A stretch of 64,000 nucleotides of DNA from Lachnospira rogosae (GTDB taxonomy: Bacteria; Bacillota; Clostridia; Lachnospirales; Lachnospiraceae), in the NCBI RefSeq assembly GCF_040096455.1, contig NZ_JBBMER010000006.1:62001-126000 (forward strand), read 5' to 3'. Position numbers and translations under genes: made by a program. Every line of letters starts with the position of its first letter. Positions within the stretch are counted from its first letter, which is position 1. This document shows, piece after piece, positions 35,716 to 45,649 of the stretch. Under the pieces are notes generated by a model. It worked only from the letters and a program-made list of their open reading frames with translations, was not told the DNA's origin and did no database searches.

Positions 35716-37056
35716 ATGAAAGACATTACATTTCGTAATTCTATGAAATATGGCGATTTGACGACAAAACTCAGTTTATTAATACTCGGACTTGGTAATT
35801 TCAGGGGCAGACAGATAATAAAAGGAATATTATATATAGCTTTAGAGGCAGCATTTATAATATTTATGATAATAAAAGGAATCAGCTGTCTTGCAGGACT
35901 TCCTGGTCTTGGCAGCAGGGAACAGGAAGAGATATGGAATGAAAAGCTTGGAATATATGAGTATGTACAGGGTGATAATTCGCTGCTTATTCTGCTTTAT
36001 GGAATAACTGTAATATTTATTATATGTGCCTATATTATTCTTGCAGTTAGTTCGTTAAAAAGTGCTTATAATGTAGAGTTAAGAATGAAACAGGGTAAGC
36101 ATATTAATACATTTGTGGAAGATATTAAAGCATTGTTCAATGAAAATCTTCATAAGCTTTTACTTGTACTCCCAGTTACAGGAATACTTGTATTCACAAT
36201 ACTTCCGCTTGTATTTATGATTTCAATGGCATTTACAAGTTACAGCAAGGTAGACAGTCATCTTGTATTATTTGACTGGGTAGGGCTTGAGAACTTTAAG
36301 CTTATATTTAATTCAGGAAGTTCAATAGGACAGTCATTCTGGTCAGTGTTTGGCTGGACTATTATATGGGCAGTATTAGCTACATTTCTTAATTATATAC
36401 TTGGAATTCTTGTGGCACTGCTTATTAATAGAAAAGGAACTAAGTTTAAGTCATTCTGGAGATTTATATTCATATTATCAATTGCAATTCCGCAGTTCGT
36501 ATCACTTCTTATAATAAGAAGTATGCTGGCACAGGATGGTATTATAAATGTTGTATTAAAAAATGCTGGCTGGATAAGCAAGTCACTTCCATTCTTTACT
36601 AATGCAACATGGGCAAGAATGACAGTTATAATAGTCAATCTATGGATTGGTATTCCATACACAATATTGCAGGTAACAGGAATATTGCAGAATATTCCAA
36701 TGGAATTATATGAGGCGGCAGATGTGGACGGAGCTAATGGCTTTGTCAAATTCTTTAAAATAACTATGCCTTATATGTTATTTGTAACAACACCTTACCT
36801 GATAACTACATTTACTGCTAATGTTAATAACTTTAATATCGTGTATCTGCTTACAAAGGGCGACCCAGTGCTTGCGGGACATACAGCAGGAAAGACAGAT
36901 CTGCTTGTAACGTGGCTTTATAAGATGACGGTAGATTACCAGTATTATAATCTTGGAGCTGTTATAGGTATTATGACATTCGTATTTCTTGCACTCGGTT
37001 CACTTCTTGTATACAGGAGAACCAAATCTTATAAAGATGAGGAGGGATTCCAATGA
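35716..37056 (+). CDS. MalF-type sugar ABC transporter permease
   Basis: The 446-residue integral membrane protein has extra N-terminal hydrophobic segments and a MalF-like core. The EAA loop that contacts the ATPase reads YEAADVDGANGFVKFFKITMP. The frame is open from a TTG at 35683, but GGAGG is placed correctly for ATG at 35716. It is followed with a 4-nt overlap by the MalG-type gene. No transporter ATPase is encoded here, so a shared MsiK/MalK-like ATPase elsewhere is needed. Confidence 0.87.
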   Translation: MKDITFRNSMKYGDLTTKLSLLILGLGNFRGRQIIKGILYIALEAAFIIFMIIKGISCLAGLPGLGSREQEEIWNEKLGIYEYVQGDNSLLILLYGITVIFIICAYIILAVSSLKSAYNVELRMKQGKHINTFVEDIKALFNENLHKLLLVLPVTGILVFTILPLVFMISMAFTSYSKVDSHLVLFDWVGLENFKLIFNSGSSIGQSFWSVFGWTIIWAVLATFLNYILGILVALLINRKGTKFKSFWRFIFILSIAIPQFVSLLIIRSMLAQDGIINVVLKNAGWISKSLPFFTNATWARMTVIIVNLWIGIPYTILQVTGILQNIPMELYEAADVDGANGFVKFFKITMPYMLFVTTPYLITTFTANVNNFNIVYLLTKGDPVLAGHTAGKTDLLVTWLYKMTVDYQYYNLGAVIGIMTFVFLALGSLLVYRRTKSYKDEEGFQ

Positions 37057-37901
37057 AAAAGAAGAAAACTATAAAAAATATACTTGCACATACGGTGCTT
37101 ACAGTGCTTGCGATTGTGTGGGTAAGTCCGCTTGTATGGATAATTCTTACAAGCTTCAGGGCACAGAAGGGAGCATATACAAGCTCATTCTTTCCTAAAA
37201 GTTATTCACTTGATAATTATATTAAGTTATTTACAGATACGGGAATACTTAATTTCCCACGAATGTTTACCAATACATTGATTGTGGCTGTATTTTCTTG
37301 TATTATATCTACATTTTTTGTATTATCAGTAGCTTATTGTATGTCACGACTTAAGTTCAAGATGAGAAAAGCTATGATGAATGTTGCAATGATACTTGGT
37401 TTATTTCCGGCATTTATGGCAATGATAGCTGTGTATTACATATTAAAGGCTATCGGCTTGTCAGAGGGAAGTATGATAAGAGTGGCATTGGTGCTTGTGT
37501 ATTCGGCTTCGGCTGGTATTCAGTTCTATATCGCCAAAGGCTTTTTTGACACAATACCTAAGACTATTGATGAAGCCGCATTAATTGATGGTGCTACCAA
37601 ATGGCAGGTATTTACCAAGATTACAATTCCATTAAGCAAACCTATTATTGTATACACGGTTCTAACATCTTTTATAGCACCTTGGGTGGATTTTATATTT
37701 GCAAGAGTAATATGCCGTGCTAATGCTGATTATTACACAGTTGCCATTGGTCTTTGGCAGATGCTTGAGAAGGAATATGTTGATGTGTGGTATACAAGAT
37801 TTGCTGCTGGTGCAGTACTTATATCAATTCCAATTGCCGCCTTGTTTATGATTATGCAAAAGTGCTATAATGAGTCTATGTCAGGAGCAGTTAAAGGCTG
37901 A
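37053..37901 (+). CDS. MalG-type sugar ABC transporter permease
   Basis: The 282-residue membrane protein has six hydrophobic segments and the EAA loop IDEAALIDGATKWQVFTKITIPLSKP. It overlaps the MalF-type gene by 4 nt, a sign of translational coupling. The two permeases form the channel of the importer. Confidence 0.88.
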   Translation: MKKKKTIKNILAHTVLTVLAIVWVSPLVWIILTSFRAQKGAYTSSFFPKSYSLDNYIKLFTDTGILNFPRMFTNTLIVAVFSCIISTFFVLSVAYCMSRLKFKMRKAMMNVAMILGLFPAFMAMIAVYYILKAIGLSEGSMIRVALVLVYSASAGIQFYIAKGFFDTIPKTIDEAALIDGATKWQVFTKITIPLSKPIIVYTVLTSFIAPWVDFIFARVICRANADYYTVAIGLWQMLEKEYVDVWYTRFAAGAVLISIPIAALFMIMQKCYNESMSGAVKG

Positions 37902-37923
37902 CAGGAATAGGTGGAAAAATATT

Positions 37924-39747
37924 ATGTTTGTGCATCATCAGATAAATAATAATTCTGGTATTAATATAATATATAAGCAAAGCAGTACCATATGTATTGC
38001 AAAGCTTTTATATACCATTATGATGTTAACAGTAATAACGCTTTTAGCCGGGTGTAACAGCCCGGCTAAAGGTGTTTATAATGACAGTGATTATAATGAA
38101 GCAGTTAGTACTGCTAAGACAACGCCATTTGGGGCTTATCCTGATATGATTGAATATACTCTTGGAAAGATGACAAGTGTCAATAATTCGAATATGCCAG
38201 CTATGGATACATATACTGATAATGCGTATACGAGATATATAAAGTCGGTTCTTAATGTGCAGAATGTAGATGTATTTGAGGCTAATGACAGTCAGTATAA
38301 TACTAATGTATCAATGGCTGTTTCAATGAATAGGCTTCCTGATATTATGGTTGTGTCAAGCCAGAGTGAGCTGGAACAGCTTATAGAAAATGGAATGATA
38401 GAGGATTTGACAGACAGCTACAATAATTGTCTTACAGATAGAATAAAGAGTATGTATGCAAGTTATGGCAGTGCACTTATGGATATGGTAACATATGATG
38501 GAAAGATAATGGCACTTCCTGAGACTAATATTACTGACGGACCTAATCTTGTATGGCTCCGCAAAGACTGGATGGATATATTAGGACTTTCAGAACCGCG
38601 TACTGTAGACGATGTTGTTAATATTGTAAGGCATTTCATAACCTATGATCCTGGCAATAATGGTGTGGCAGAGGATGGCAGCAGTAATACAGTTGGACTT
38701 GTTGTAGATACATCGGTGGCAGGAGAATGTGGATATAGCAGTGAGTTCCTGCTTGATATAATATTTGCCAGCTTCAATGCTTATCCTAAGCAATGGATAG
38801 AGAATGATGACGGACAGATTGTATATGGTTCTGTAACTGATGAAGCTAAAAATGCACTTGAATATATCAACCAGTTATATAATGAGAAGATAATAGATAA
38901 TGATTTCTTATTAAGGACATCAACTAATATATGTGAACTTATAGAAAATGGCTTGTGTGGCTCATTTTTTGGACCTTGGTGGGCACCTAACAATCCACTT
39001 GCCAATGCTGTCAGCATTAATCCTGATTCTAACTGGCAGCCATATCTGATATCAACAGGCGATAATGTAACAGAATACCATAGTCAAAATCCCTGCTACA
39101 AATATGTAGTTGTCAGAAAAGGCTATGAATATCCAGAGATTGCGGCTAAGATGATAAGTGTTATGTTTGATAAGATAAGATTTGATTGTGCAGACTCAGA
39201 AGAATTTGATAATTATTATCAGTTAAATGTTGAGCCAACAGCCAGACCATTATCAATTAATGTTGACTATAATAATGCTTTATCAATATGCTATAGAAAT
39301 ATATCAGATGCAATTGAGGGACGAAAAGATAGTGATAATCTGGAATTGCTGGAACGCTCATATTATAATGCCTGCAAATCATACCTTAACAATACAGGTC
39401 TTGCCAATACATCTTATGAATATAATACAGATGATTCATATAAGGAATATTCACAGTCAGGAAGAAAAGGTGCAACAAGCACGCAGTGGGCGGCGTATAT
39501 GTCGCGAATTAAAGCCTGCCGGCTTTTAGACGAAGGCAATATAGTGATTAAGCAGTCGTTATATTTTAAGACGACAGACACTATGAAGAATAGATGGTGG
39601 AAGCTTAAAAGTCTTGAAAAAGAAGCATACCTTAAGATTATAAGTGGGGAAGCAGACATTGATTATTTTGATACATTTGTTAGCGAATGGAACGCACAAG
39701 GTGGTATAATAATTACGGAAGAAGTTCGGGAGAATATTGTAAGGTGA
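37924..39747 (+). CDS. Second, large extracellular solute-binding lipoprotein
   Basis: The 607-residue protein has a long N-terminal region and then a lipobox LLAGC (near residue 44), so it is a membrane-anchored binding protein. It belongs to the large YtcQ/LipO-like group rather than to MalE. Ligand-domain stretches include LVWLRKDWMDILGL and DGSSNTVGL. It follows the MalG-type gene by 22 nt with an AGGTGG ribosome binding site. A second binding protein in one operon could broaden the substrate range. Confidence 0.78.
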   Translation: MFVHHQINNNSGINIIYKQSSTICIAKLLYTIMMLTVITLLAGCNSPAKGVYNDSDYNEAVSTAKTTPFGAYPDMIEYTLGKMTSVNNSNMPAMDTYTDNAYTRYIKSVLNVQNVDVFEANDSQYNTNVSMAVSMNRLPDIMVVSSQSELEQLIENGMIEDLTDSYNNCLTDRIKSMYASYGSALMDMVTYDGKIMALPETNITDGPNLVWLRKDWMDILGLSEPRTVDDVVNIVRHFITYDPGNNGVAEDGSSNTVGLVVDTSVAGECGYSSEFLLDIIFASFNAYPKQWIENDDGQIVYGSVTDEAKNALEYINQLYNEKIIDNDFLLRTSTNICELIENGLCGSFFGPWWAPNNPLANAVSINPDSNWQPYLISTGDNVTEYHSQNPCYKYVVVRKGYEYPEIAAKMISVMFDKIRFDCADSEEFDNYYQLNVEPTARPLSINVDYNNALSICYRNISDAIEGRKDSDNLELLERSYYNACKSYLNNTGLANTSYEYNTDDSYKEYSQSGRKGATSTQWAAYMSRIKACRLLDEGNIVIKQSLYFKTTDTMKNRWWKLKSLEKEAYLKIISGEADIDYFDTFVSEWNAQGGIIITEEVRENIVR

Positions 39748-39859
39748 ATTTTGTAAGAATTATAATATTGTAAATTTAGATTAGTTATTTCATATATAAT
39801 ATTATGGTTCCAGTAAGGCAATATTATATATAATATGTAATAAACAGGAGGTAAAAGTT

Positions 39860-40999
39860 ATGGAAGACATATTTAATGGAAGCAAGAAGTTAGGATTTGG
39901 TCTTATGAGACTTCCACTTCTTAATCAGAATGAAGCTTCTAGCATTGACATTGAATTAACTAAGAAAATGGTTGATACATTTATTGAAAAAGGTTTTACT
40001 TATTTTGATACAGCGTGGATGTATTGTGGCTTTAAGAGTGAAAATGCAGCTAAAGAGGCACTTGTAGACAGACATAACAGAGATGAATATACACTTGCAA
40101 CTAAGCTGCACGCAGGTTTTATAAAGACATTTGAAGATAGAGATAAAGTGTTTAACGAACAGCTGAGTAAAACAGGTGTTACATATTTTGATTATTATTT
40201 ACTGCACGATGTTGGAGTTGACCATTATGAAGTGTATAAAAAGCTTGACTGTTTTAACTGGCTTGTTGATAAGAAGGAAAAAGGCTTAGTTAAGTATATT
40301 GGATTTTCTTTCCATGATAATGCAGATTTGCTTGATAAGGTACTTACAGAGCATCCAGAGATGGAATTCGTGCAGTTACAGATTAATTATCTTGACTGGG
40401 AAAGTGAGGCTATTCAGTCAAGAAAATGCTATGAGGTTGCAACAAAGCATAACAAACCAGTAATAGTTATGGAGCCAGTTAAAGGTGGCACACTTGCCAA
40501 AGTACCAGAAAAGGTTGAAAATAAATTCAAAGGATATAATAAAGATATGTCAGTACCATCCTGGGCTATCAGATTTGTTGCGAGTCTGCCAAATGTAAGA
40601 ATGGTTCTTAGCGGTATGAGTAATATGGAACAGCTTCTTGACAATACAAGTTATATGCAGGATTTTGTACCCCTTAATGATGAAGAAATCAGGCTTGTAC
40701 ATAATGCGGCGGATATGATAAATGAAAGTATTGCAATACCTTGTACAGGATGTTCATATTGTACAGATGGATGTCCAATGCACATAGCAATTCCTAAATA
40801 TTTCTCATTATATAATGCTGATAAACAGGAAATTGAGGACAAGGGCTGGACACCTCAGGGTGAATATTATGACAGACTTACTAATAATTTCGGTAAAGCA
40901 AGTGATTGTATTGAGTGTGGCCAGTGCGAAGGAGTCTGTCCACAGCATTTGCCAATTATTAATAATCTTAAAGAGGTTGCAAAGCATTTTGGCAAATAA
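39860..40999 (+). CDS. Aldo/keto reductase with C-terminal ferredoxin domain
   Basis: This 379-residue oxidoreductase has an AKR barrel with D50, Y55, K82 and H116 as the catalytic tetrad, followed by two 4Fe-4S Cys groups: C295/298/301/305 and C350/353/356/360. Such proteins occur in anaerobes and accept electrons from ferredoxin-type partners; the carbonyl substrate is unknown. GGAGG precedes the ATG. It is a single-gene unit. Confidence 0.87.
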   Translation: MEDIFNGSKKLGFGLMRLPLLNQNEASSIDIELTKKMVDTFIEKGFTYFDTAWMYCGFKSENAAKEALVDRHNRDEYTLATKLHAGFIKTFEDRDKVFNEQLSKTGVTYFDYYLLHDVGVDHYEVYKKLDCFNWLVDKKEKGLVKYIGFSFHDNADLLDKVLTEHPEMEFVQLQINYLDWESEAIQSRKCYEVATKHNKPVIVMEPVKGGTLAKVPEKVENKFKGYNKDMSVPSWAIRFVASLPNVRMVLSGMSNMEQLLDNTSYMQDFVPLNDEEIRLVHNAADMINESIAIPCTGCSYCTDGCPMHIAIPKYFSLYNADKQEIEDKGWTPQGEYYDRLTNNFGKASDCIECGQCEGVCPQHLPIINNLKEVAKHFGK

Positions 41000-41049
41000 T
41001 CAGGTTGCTAAGCTGCAGAAAAAGTGGTAGTATAAAGATATGATAACAT

Positions 41050-41079
41050 AACGCCGATAAATCCTGCTTTATCGGCGTT
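41050..41079. terminator. Perfect 12-bp hairpin
   Basis: AACGCCGATAAA (41050-41061) pairs perfectly with TTTATCGGCGTT (41068-41079). There is no strong T-run, but the position after the reductase suggests transcript termination. Confidence 0.6.
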
Positions 41080-41145
41080 ATACTATATTAAATGTATTAT
41101 GTTGAATAAATTAATTATGACCACAAAGGTAAGGAAATATAAAGT

Positions 41146-42225
41146 ATGGGAATTGATTCAGATTATTATAAGGAAAAGAATAAAAAACAGCTTACAAAGC
41201 TTCGTATGCTTGAAGCTAAGCTTCCGCCATATGTGACTTCTTATCTTGATGATAAGGAGTTGTCATCACAGGTTAATACGGTAATTGCGTATGCGTATGA
41301 TTTGCAGACATTTTTCAGATTTCTTACAGAGAAAAACACTATGTTAAAAAATACCGTAATTAAGGATATAACAATAGATTTTCTTGAAAATCTTACATTT
41401 GAAGATATTAATGAGTATCAGAGATATTTAAGATTTAATAATGATGATGGAAGCACACATCAAAATCAGGATAAAGGAATAGCCCGCAGAATGGCGGCTT
41501 TAAGGGGATTTTTTGAATTTGCCTGCACACATCAGTATATGAAGAATAATCCAACAGTCGGGGCTGCCAAGCGAATTAAAATGCCTCAGAAAGACATAAT
41601 CAGGCTTAATGATGAAGAAGTTAATGACCTCTTAAATGTTGTGTCCAATACGAATATTAAAGGCAATAAGCTTCAGATACAGAAGTGTCAGAAGACACAA
41701 CTCAGGGATACAGCTCTTATCACATTGCTTCTTAACACAGGAATACGAGTATCTGAATGTGCAGGTCTTGATATTGATGATATTAATTTTAATTACAGAA
41801 CAATCAATATTGTAAGAAAGGGTGGTTCTGATGCACATCTGTATTTCAATGAGATTACAGAAAATGCATTAAAAGACTATATTGATAATGAACGTCCGTT
41901 GCTTCTTGGTAATCCAGAGTCAGAGGAACAGGCAGTATTTATCTCAATGAAAAAAAGCCGTATGAGTGTAAGTGCAATTGAACGTATGGTAAAAAAATAT
42001 GCAAAAAATGCAACACCTGATAAAAAAATCTCTCCACATAAAATGCGAAGCACATATGGTACAGCACTTTATAAAGACACAGGCGACATAAGACTTGTAA
42101 GTGATGTACTTGGGCATAAAGATATTAACACAACTGCGAAGCATTATGCGGCTATGGAAGAAGAACACAGAAGAATTGCTGCTACTATCCCACTCTATCA
42201 GGTCGATGAAGGGGCTGGGGAATAG
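41146..42225 (+). CDS. Tyrosine site-specific recombinase (XerC/XerD type)
   Basis: The 359-residue recombinase has an N-terminal SAM-like core-binding domain (about 25-135) and a catalytic domain with R201, K225, H298, R301, H324 and nucleophile Y334. All catalytic positions are kept, so it should be active. No phage genes and no matching flanking repeats were seen, so a Xer-like or standalone role is plausible. Confidence 0.85.
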   Translation: MGIDSDYYKEKNKKQLTKLRMLEAKLPPYVTSYLDDKELSSQVNTVIAYAYDLQTFFRFLTEKNTMLKNTVIKDITIDFLENLTFEDINEYQRYLRFNNDDGSTHQNQDKGIARRMAALRGFFEFACTHQYMKNNPTVGAAKRIKMPQKDIIRLNDEEVNDLLNVVSNTNIKGNKLQIQKCQKTQLRDTALITLLLNTGIRVSECAGLDIDDINFNYRTINIVRKGGSDAHLYFNEITENALKDYIDNERPLLLGNPESEEQAVFISMKKSRMSVSAIERMVKKYAKNATPDKKISPHKMRSTYGTALYKDTGDIRLVSDVLGHKDINTTAKHYAAMEEEHRRIAATIPLYQVDEGAGE

Positions 42226-42726
42226 TTTTGTCTATATTGATATTGCTGTTTGTATGTCTGTTTATATTGTGTTCTATTTGATTATGTTAATTTATAATTC
42301 TTTATTTATATTTATAGTATAATAATGCTTGCATTTATATTTATTATGTGATATATATAATATATATTTACGCGTAATAATTTATTATAACAATAATAAT
42401 TTAATTGCAATTTAACTTATGAATTGGGGTTCATAATATTTTGTTATAATACTCTTCTGCTATAGCTTTTATCTTATAGCATAATTAACAATATCTAACG
42501 GTTTAACACACTTGTCATAACAATTCCCTGATGATAATATATACATATAGTTCTTCAATTTAGTAATGTATAAATTGAATGTATATTAATAGGATAATTA
42601 ATTATATTTTTTGCACAATGTGTATGATTATAATTTTATATGAAATTTTTATATGACATAGTCATATGTTTAATTGTTTATTTGTTAATTATGCAGTCAA
42701 ATATTATACATATGATTGGAGAATAT
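42226..42726. other. A+T-rich intergenic region with several hairpins
   Basis: About 500 nt with no convincing gene. Inverted repeats are TTATGAA/TTCATAA (42417-42436), GCTATA/TATAGC (near 42469-42480) and TTCAATTTA/TAAATTGAA (42554-42562 with 42571-42579). It could hold regulatory RNA or a decayed element; nothing specific is recognised. Confidence 0.5.
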
Positions 42727-43851
42727 ATGAGAACAATAGATAATGACAATACTAAACAGACGACATTTTCTGAATTCAATAATAAAAATGTCGTAAATGC
42801 AGCTATTTCTGGACATCAGCCAACAACAATAAGACAATATAAGGATAATGTATTCTGTCTTTTGTACAGGGATAAGAATAATCTTCTGGACCTTTATAAT
42901 GGGTTGAATGACACTAATTATACTAATGTAGATGATTTAACTGTTACTACTCTTAAGGGTGGTGTGTATATGAAATATAAGAATGATGCTTCATTTGTGT
43001 TTGGGCAGGATTTGTATATGTTTGAACAGCAATCCAGCCGCAATCCGAATATGCCGTTGCGATTTCTGCACTATTTATCTGATGTATATAGGCAGATGTA
43101 TAACAATAGTGATTTGCACAGAAGTACAATGCTTAAAATTCCAGTACCACATTTTGTTACTTTTTATAATGGTAAACAGCCGCTTGAAGTGGAAAGTACT
43201 CTTCGATTATCGGATATGTATGAGAAGAAAATGGATTGTCCGGAGTTGGAACTTATTGTAAGAGTTATTAACATTAATACTGGAGCTATTATTAATAAAA
43301 AATCATTGGATAACGAGAAGAATGATATTATTAATGGTATTAATCAATCATATGATTTTGATAAATCCAATAAGAATATCAATGCAGGTAATACCATCAA
43401 TTCACGGACATACAGCTCTGAATTTCTTTCTAAATGTGAAACACTTAAGGACTATATGACATTTGTTAATAAAGTTCGAGTTAAGACTGATATTGAGAAG
43501 ATTGATATCCGTACTGCTGTTATAGAAGCGGTTGATGAGTGTATAGCTGAAAATGTATTGTCGGAATTTCTAAAAAATCACAGGGAGGAAGTGATTACTG
43601 TGAGTATTTATGAATATGACGAGGAAGGACATCTTGAAATAGTTAAGGAGGAAGGACGCCAGTTAGGTATCGCTGAGGGTGAAAAACTAGGCATAATTAA
43701 AGGAGAAGAAAAGGAGCGTTCTAACGGAATAAAAGTGTTTATTAAATTATGTAAAGATATGAACCTATCAGATGAAGATACGATAAATAAACTTGTTGAA
43801 GATTACCAGCTATCCAGAGATGAAGCTATCAATGCTATAAAGAATTATTAA
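42727..43851 (+). CDS. Rpn-family PD-(D/E)XK nuclease (recombination-promoting)
   Basis: The 374-residue protein resembles Rpn/YhgA proteins, DNA nucleases once annotated as transposases. The nuclease core includes NDASFVF and FEQQSSRNPNMPLRFLHYL, typical of the long Lachnospiraceae type. The C-terminus is rich in Glu/Lys and predicted coiled. An open frame reaches back to 42640, but GGAG lies before the ATG at 42727. Such genes are usually accessory and vary between strains. Confidence 0.8.
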   Translation: MRTIDNDNTKQTTFSEFNNKNVVNAAISGHQPTTIRQYKDNVFCLLYRDKNNLLDLYNGLNDTNYTNVDDLTVTTLKGGVYMKYKNDASFVFGQDLYMFEQQSSRNPNMPLRFLHYLSDVYRQMYNNSDLHRSTMLKIPVPHFVTFYNGKQPLEVESTLRLSDMYEKKMDCPELELIVRVININTGAIINKKSLDNEKNDIINGINQSYDFDKSNKNINAGNTINSRTYSSEFLSKCETLKDYMTFVNKVRVKTDIEKIDIRTAVIEAVDECIAENVLSEFLKNHREEVITVSIYEYDEEGHLEIVKEEGRQLGIAEGEKLGIIKGEEKERSNGIKVFIKLCKDMNLSDEDTINKLVEDYQLSRDEAINAIKNY

Positions 43852-43855
43852 TGAA

Positions 43856-43902
43856 AAACAACCCCACAATATGTGCATGGAATATAGTGTGGGGTTGTTT
43901 TT
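43856..43902. terminator. Bidirectional terminator
   Basis: AAACAACCCCACA pairs with TGTGGGGTTGTTT, with T-runs on both strands. It ends the Rpn gene and also the oppositely oriented flagellin gene. Confidence 0.85.
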
Positions 43903-43991
43903 ATATAATTTTTTAATAATCTGACTTAGCTGTTTTGATTATTTATTGTTATATCAGTTACTTAATAATCTAGTAGTAATATTCTAACTGA

Positions 43992-45518
43992 TTACTGAAG
44001 AAGTGTAAGAACACCCTGGTTAGACTGATTAGCCTGTGCAAGCATAGACTGTCCAGCCTGAGCTAAGATGTTATTCTTGCTGTAGTTAACCATCTCTTCT
44101 GCCATATCTGTATCACGAATACGTGACTCAGCTGTCTGAAGGTTCTCAGAAGCTGTATCAAGGTTGTTGATTGTATGCTCAAGTCTGTTCTGAACAGCAC
44201 CCATCTTACCTCTTGAAGCAGATACCTTCTTGATAGCTGCATCAATAGCTGTTGTAGCTGTCTTAGCTGAATCCTGAGAACTTAAGTCTACTGACTTTCC
44301 ACCAACACCAAGTGCATCAGCACTCATATCATCAAGTGTAAAGCTCATTGTCTGACCTTCATTAGCACCAATCTGAAGTTCAATTCCCTTACCTGTATTA
44401 GCTGTACCAGCCTTTAAATTAATTGTTTCCTTTGCTGTATTATCTGCCTCAGCATCAATACCTGTCTTAGCTTTAATTAAAGCTGCCATAGCAGATGCAT
44501 CATCTTCTCCAACTGCACCAGCTGTACCAACCTTTACATAGTTAACATCTTTATAATCATCACCTAAGCTTGCTGGATCATCTACATATGCGAACTTTTC
44601 ACCATTAACTGTAAATATCTTATCTTCAATATTACCAGTACCTGTATATGAACCTATAGCTTTTGTAATCTGTGAATAAGCATCTACGCCGGTTGTTGAT
44701 TCAGCTGTCTTAACTGCTGCTGCATTATCCTGTGATAAAAGAATAGAATTGGCTGTCTTTCCTGCTTCCTTTGCTGTAAATTCAAGCTTACCATCTCCAT
44801 TCACATTAAAATCATATGAATCACCAAGGCTTGATTCCTTTAAAGCATCTGCAAATGCCTGTGCTGTATTTTTTTCACCATCCGCATTATCTGCTGTCTT
44901 AGTATCTCCTGTAATTGTTACTTTAACTGTAGATGAATTACCATTCTTATCTATTACTGTAACTGCAAGTGTAGAGTCCTTTCCGCTTGCTAATGCATCA
45001 AAAGCATCAGCTGCTGTATTAACCTGTGTTGTAGCATCCACTTTAGTAAGTGCACTAGCAGCACTCTTGCTTACTGAAGCACTAACAGCACTACCTGAAC
45101 GTGAACCATCAAGTAACTTCATAGTATTGAACTCTGTTGTTTCAGAGATTCTTGTCAATTCGCTCTGAAGCTGTTCAATTTCGTTCTGAACTGCTTCTCT
45201 ATCGTCATCTGTCTCTGTACCATTTGAAGCCTGTACTGAAAGCTCTCTCATTCTCTGAAGAATTGAATGTGATTCATTTAAAGCACCTTCAGCTGTCTGG
45301 ATAAGTGAGATACCATCCTGAGCATTAGTTGAAGCCTGATTAAGACCTCTGATCTGTCCTCTCATCTTCTCTGAGATAGAAAGTCCTGCTGCATCATCTG
45401 CTGCACGGTTAATTCTGTAACCTGATGATAACTTCTCTGTTGATTTTGACTGTGCAGATGAAACTCCGCTTAACATTCTGTTAGCATTCATAGCTGACAT
45501 ATTGTGTTGTACTACCAT
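43992..45518 (-). CDS. fliC: Flagellin
   Basis: This 508-residue protein is the flagellar filament subunit. The conserved N-terminal (NANRMLSG, SSGYRINRAADDAAGLSISEKM region) and C-terminal (ENLQTAESRIRDTDMAEEMV and SMLAQANQSNQGVLTLLQ regions) D0/D1 domains are intact. The central hypervariable part is Ala/Thr/Asp-rich and free of Cys. GGAGG of the ribosome binding site is part of ACGGAGG, a CsrA-type site. It follows csrA on the same strand. I see no sigma-28 promoter directly in front. Confidence 0.95.
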   Translation of the reverse strand: MVVQHNMSAMNANRMLSGVSSAQSKSTEKLSSGYRINRAADDAAGLSISEKMRGQIRGLNQASTNAQDGISLIQTAEGALNESHSILQRMRELSVQASNGTETDDDREAVQNEIEQLQSELTRISETTEFNTMKLLDGSRSGSAVSASVSKSAASALTKVDATTQVNTAADAFDALASGKDSTLAVTVIDKNGNSSTVKVTITGDTKTADNADGEKNTAQAFADALKESSLGDSYDFNVNGDGKLEFTAKEAGKTANSILLSQDNAAAVKTAESTTGVDAYSQITKAIGSYTGTGNIEDKIFTVNGEKFAYVDDPASLGDDYKDVNYVKVGTAGAVGEDDASAMAALIKAKTGIDAEADNTAKETINLKAGTANTGKGIELQIGANEGQTMSFTLDDMSADALGVGGKSVDLSSQDSAKTATTAIDAAIKKVSASRGKMGAVQNRLEHTINNLDTASENLQTAESRIRDTDMAEEMVNYSKNNILAQAGQSMLAQANQSNQGVLTLLQ

Positions 45519-45526
45519 AGTGTGTA

Positions 45527-45566
45527 CCTCCGTGTAAATATAATATTTGTTCGGGAATCCGTTCCC
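45527..45566 (-). promoter_or_regulatory. Two CsrA-binding sites in the flagellin leader
   Basis: Reading the flagellin strand, the hairpin GGGAA-CGGA-TTCCC (45566 to 45553) displays ACGGA in its loop. The Shine-Dalgarno at 45533-45527 reads ACGGAGG. This matches the two-site arrangement known for CsrA repression of hag translation in Bacillus subtilis. Confidence 0.72.
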
Positions 45567-45649
45567 ATCTCCCTTACCGGGAATGTATTAGAACTGCTGG
45601 CATCAGCCTTAACAGTTAATACGCATATATAATAAACAGTGTTACCATG

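Noticed and set aside
44749..45168. Open frame opposite flagellin
   Set aside because: It is the mirror of the Ala/Thr-rich flagellin centre and has no start signal.
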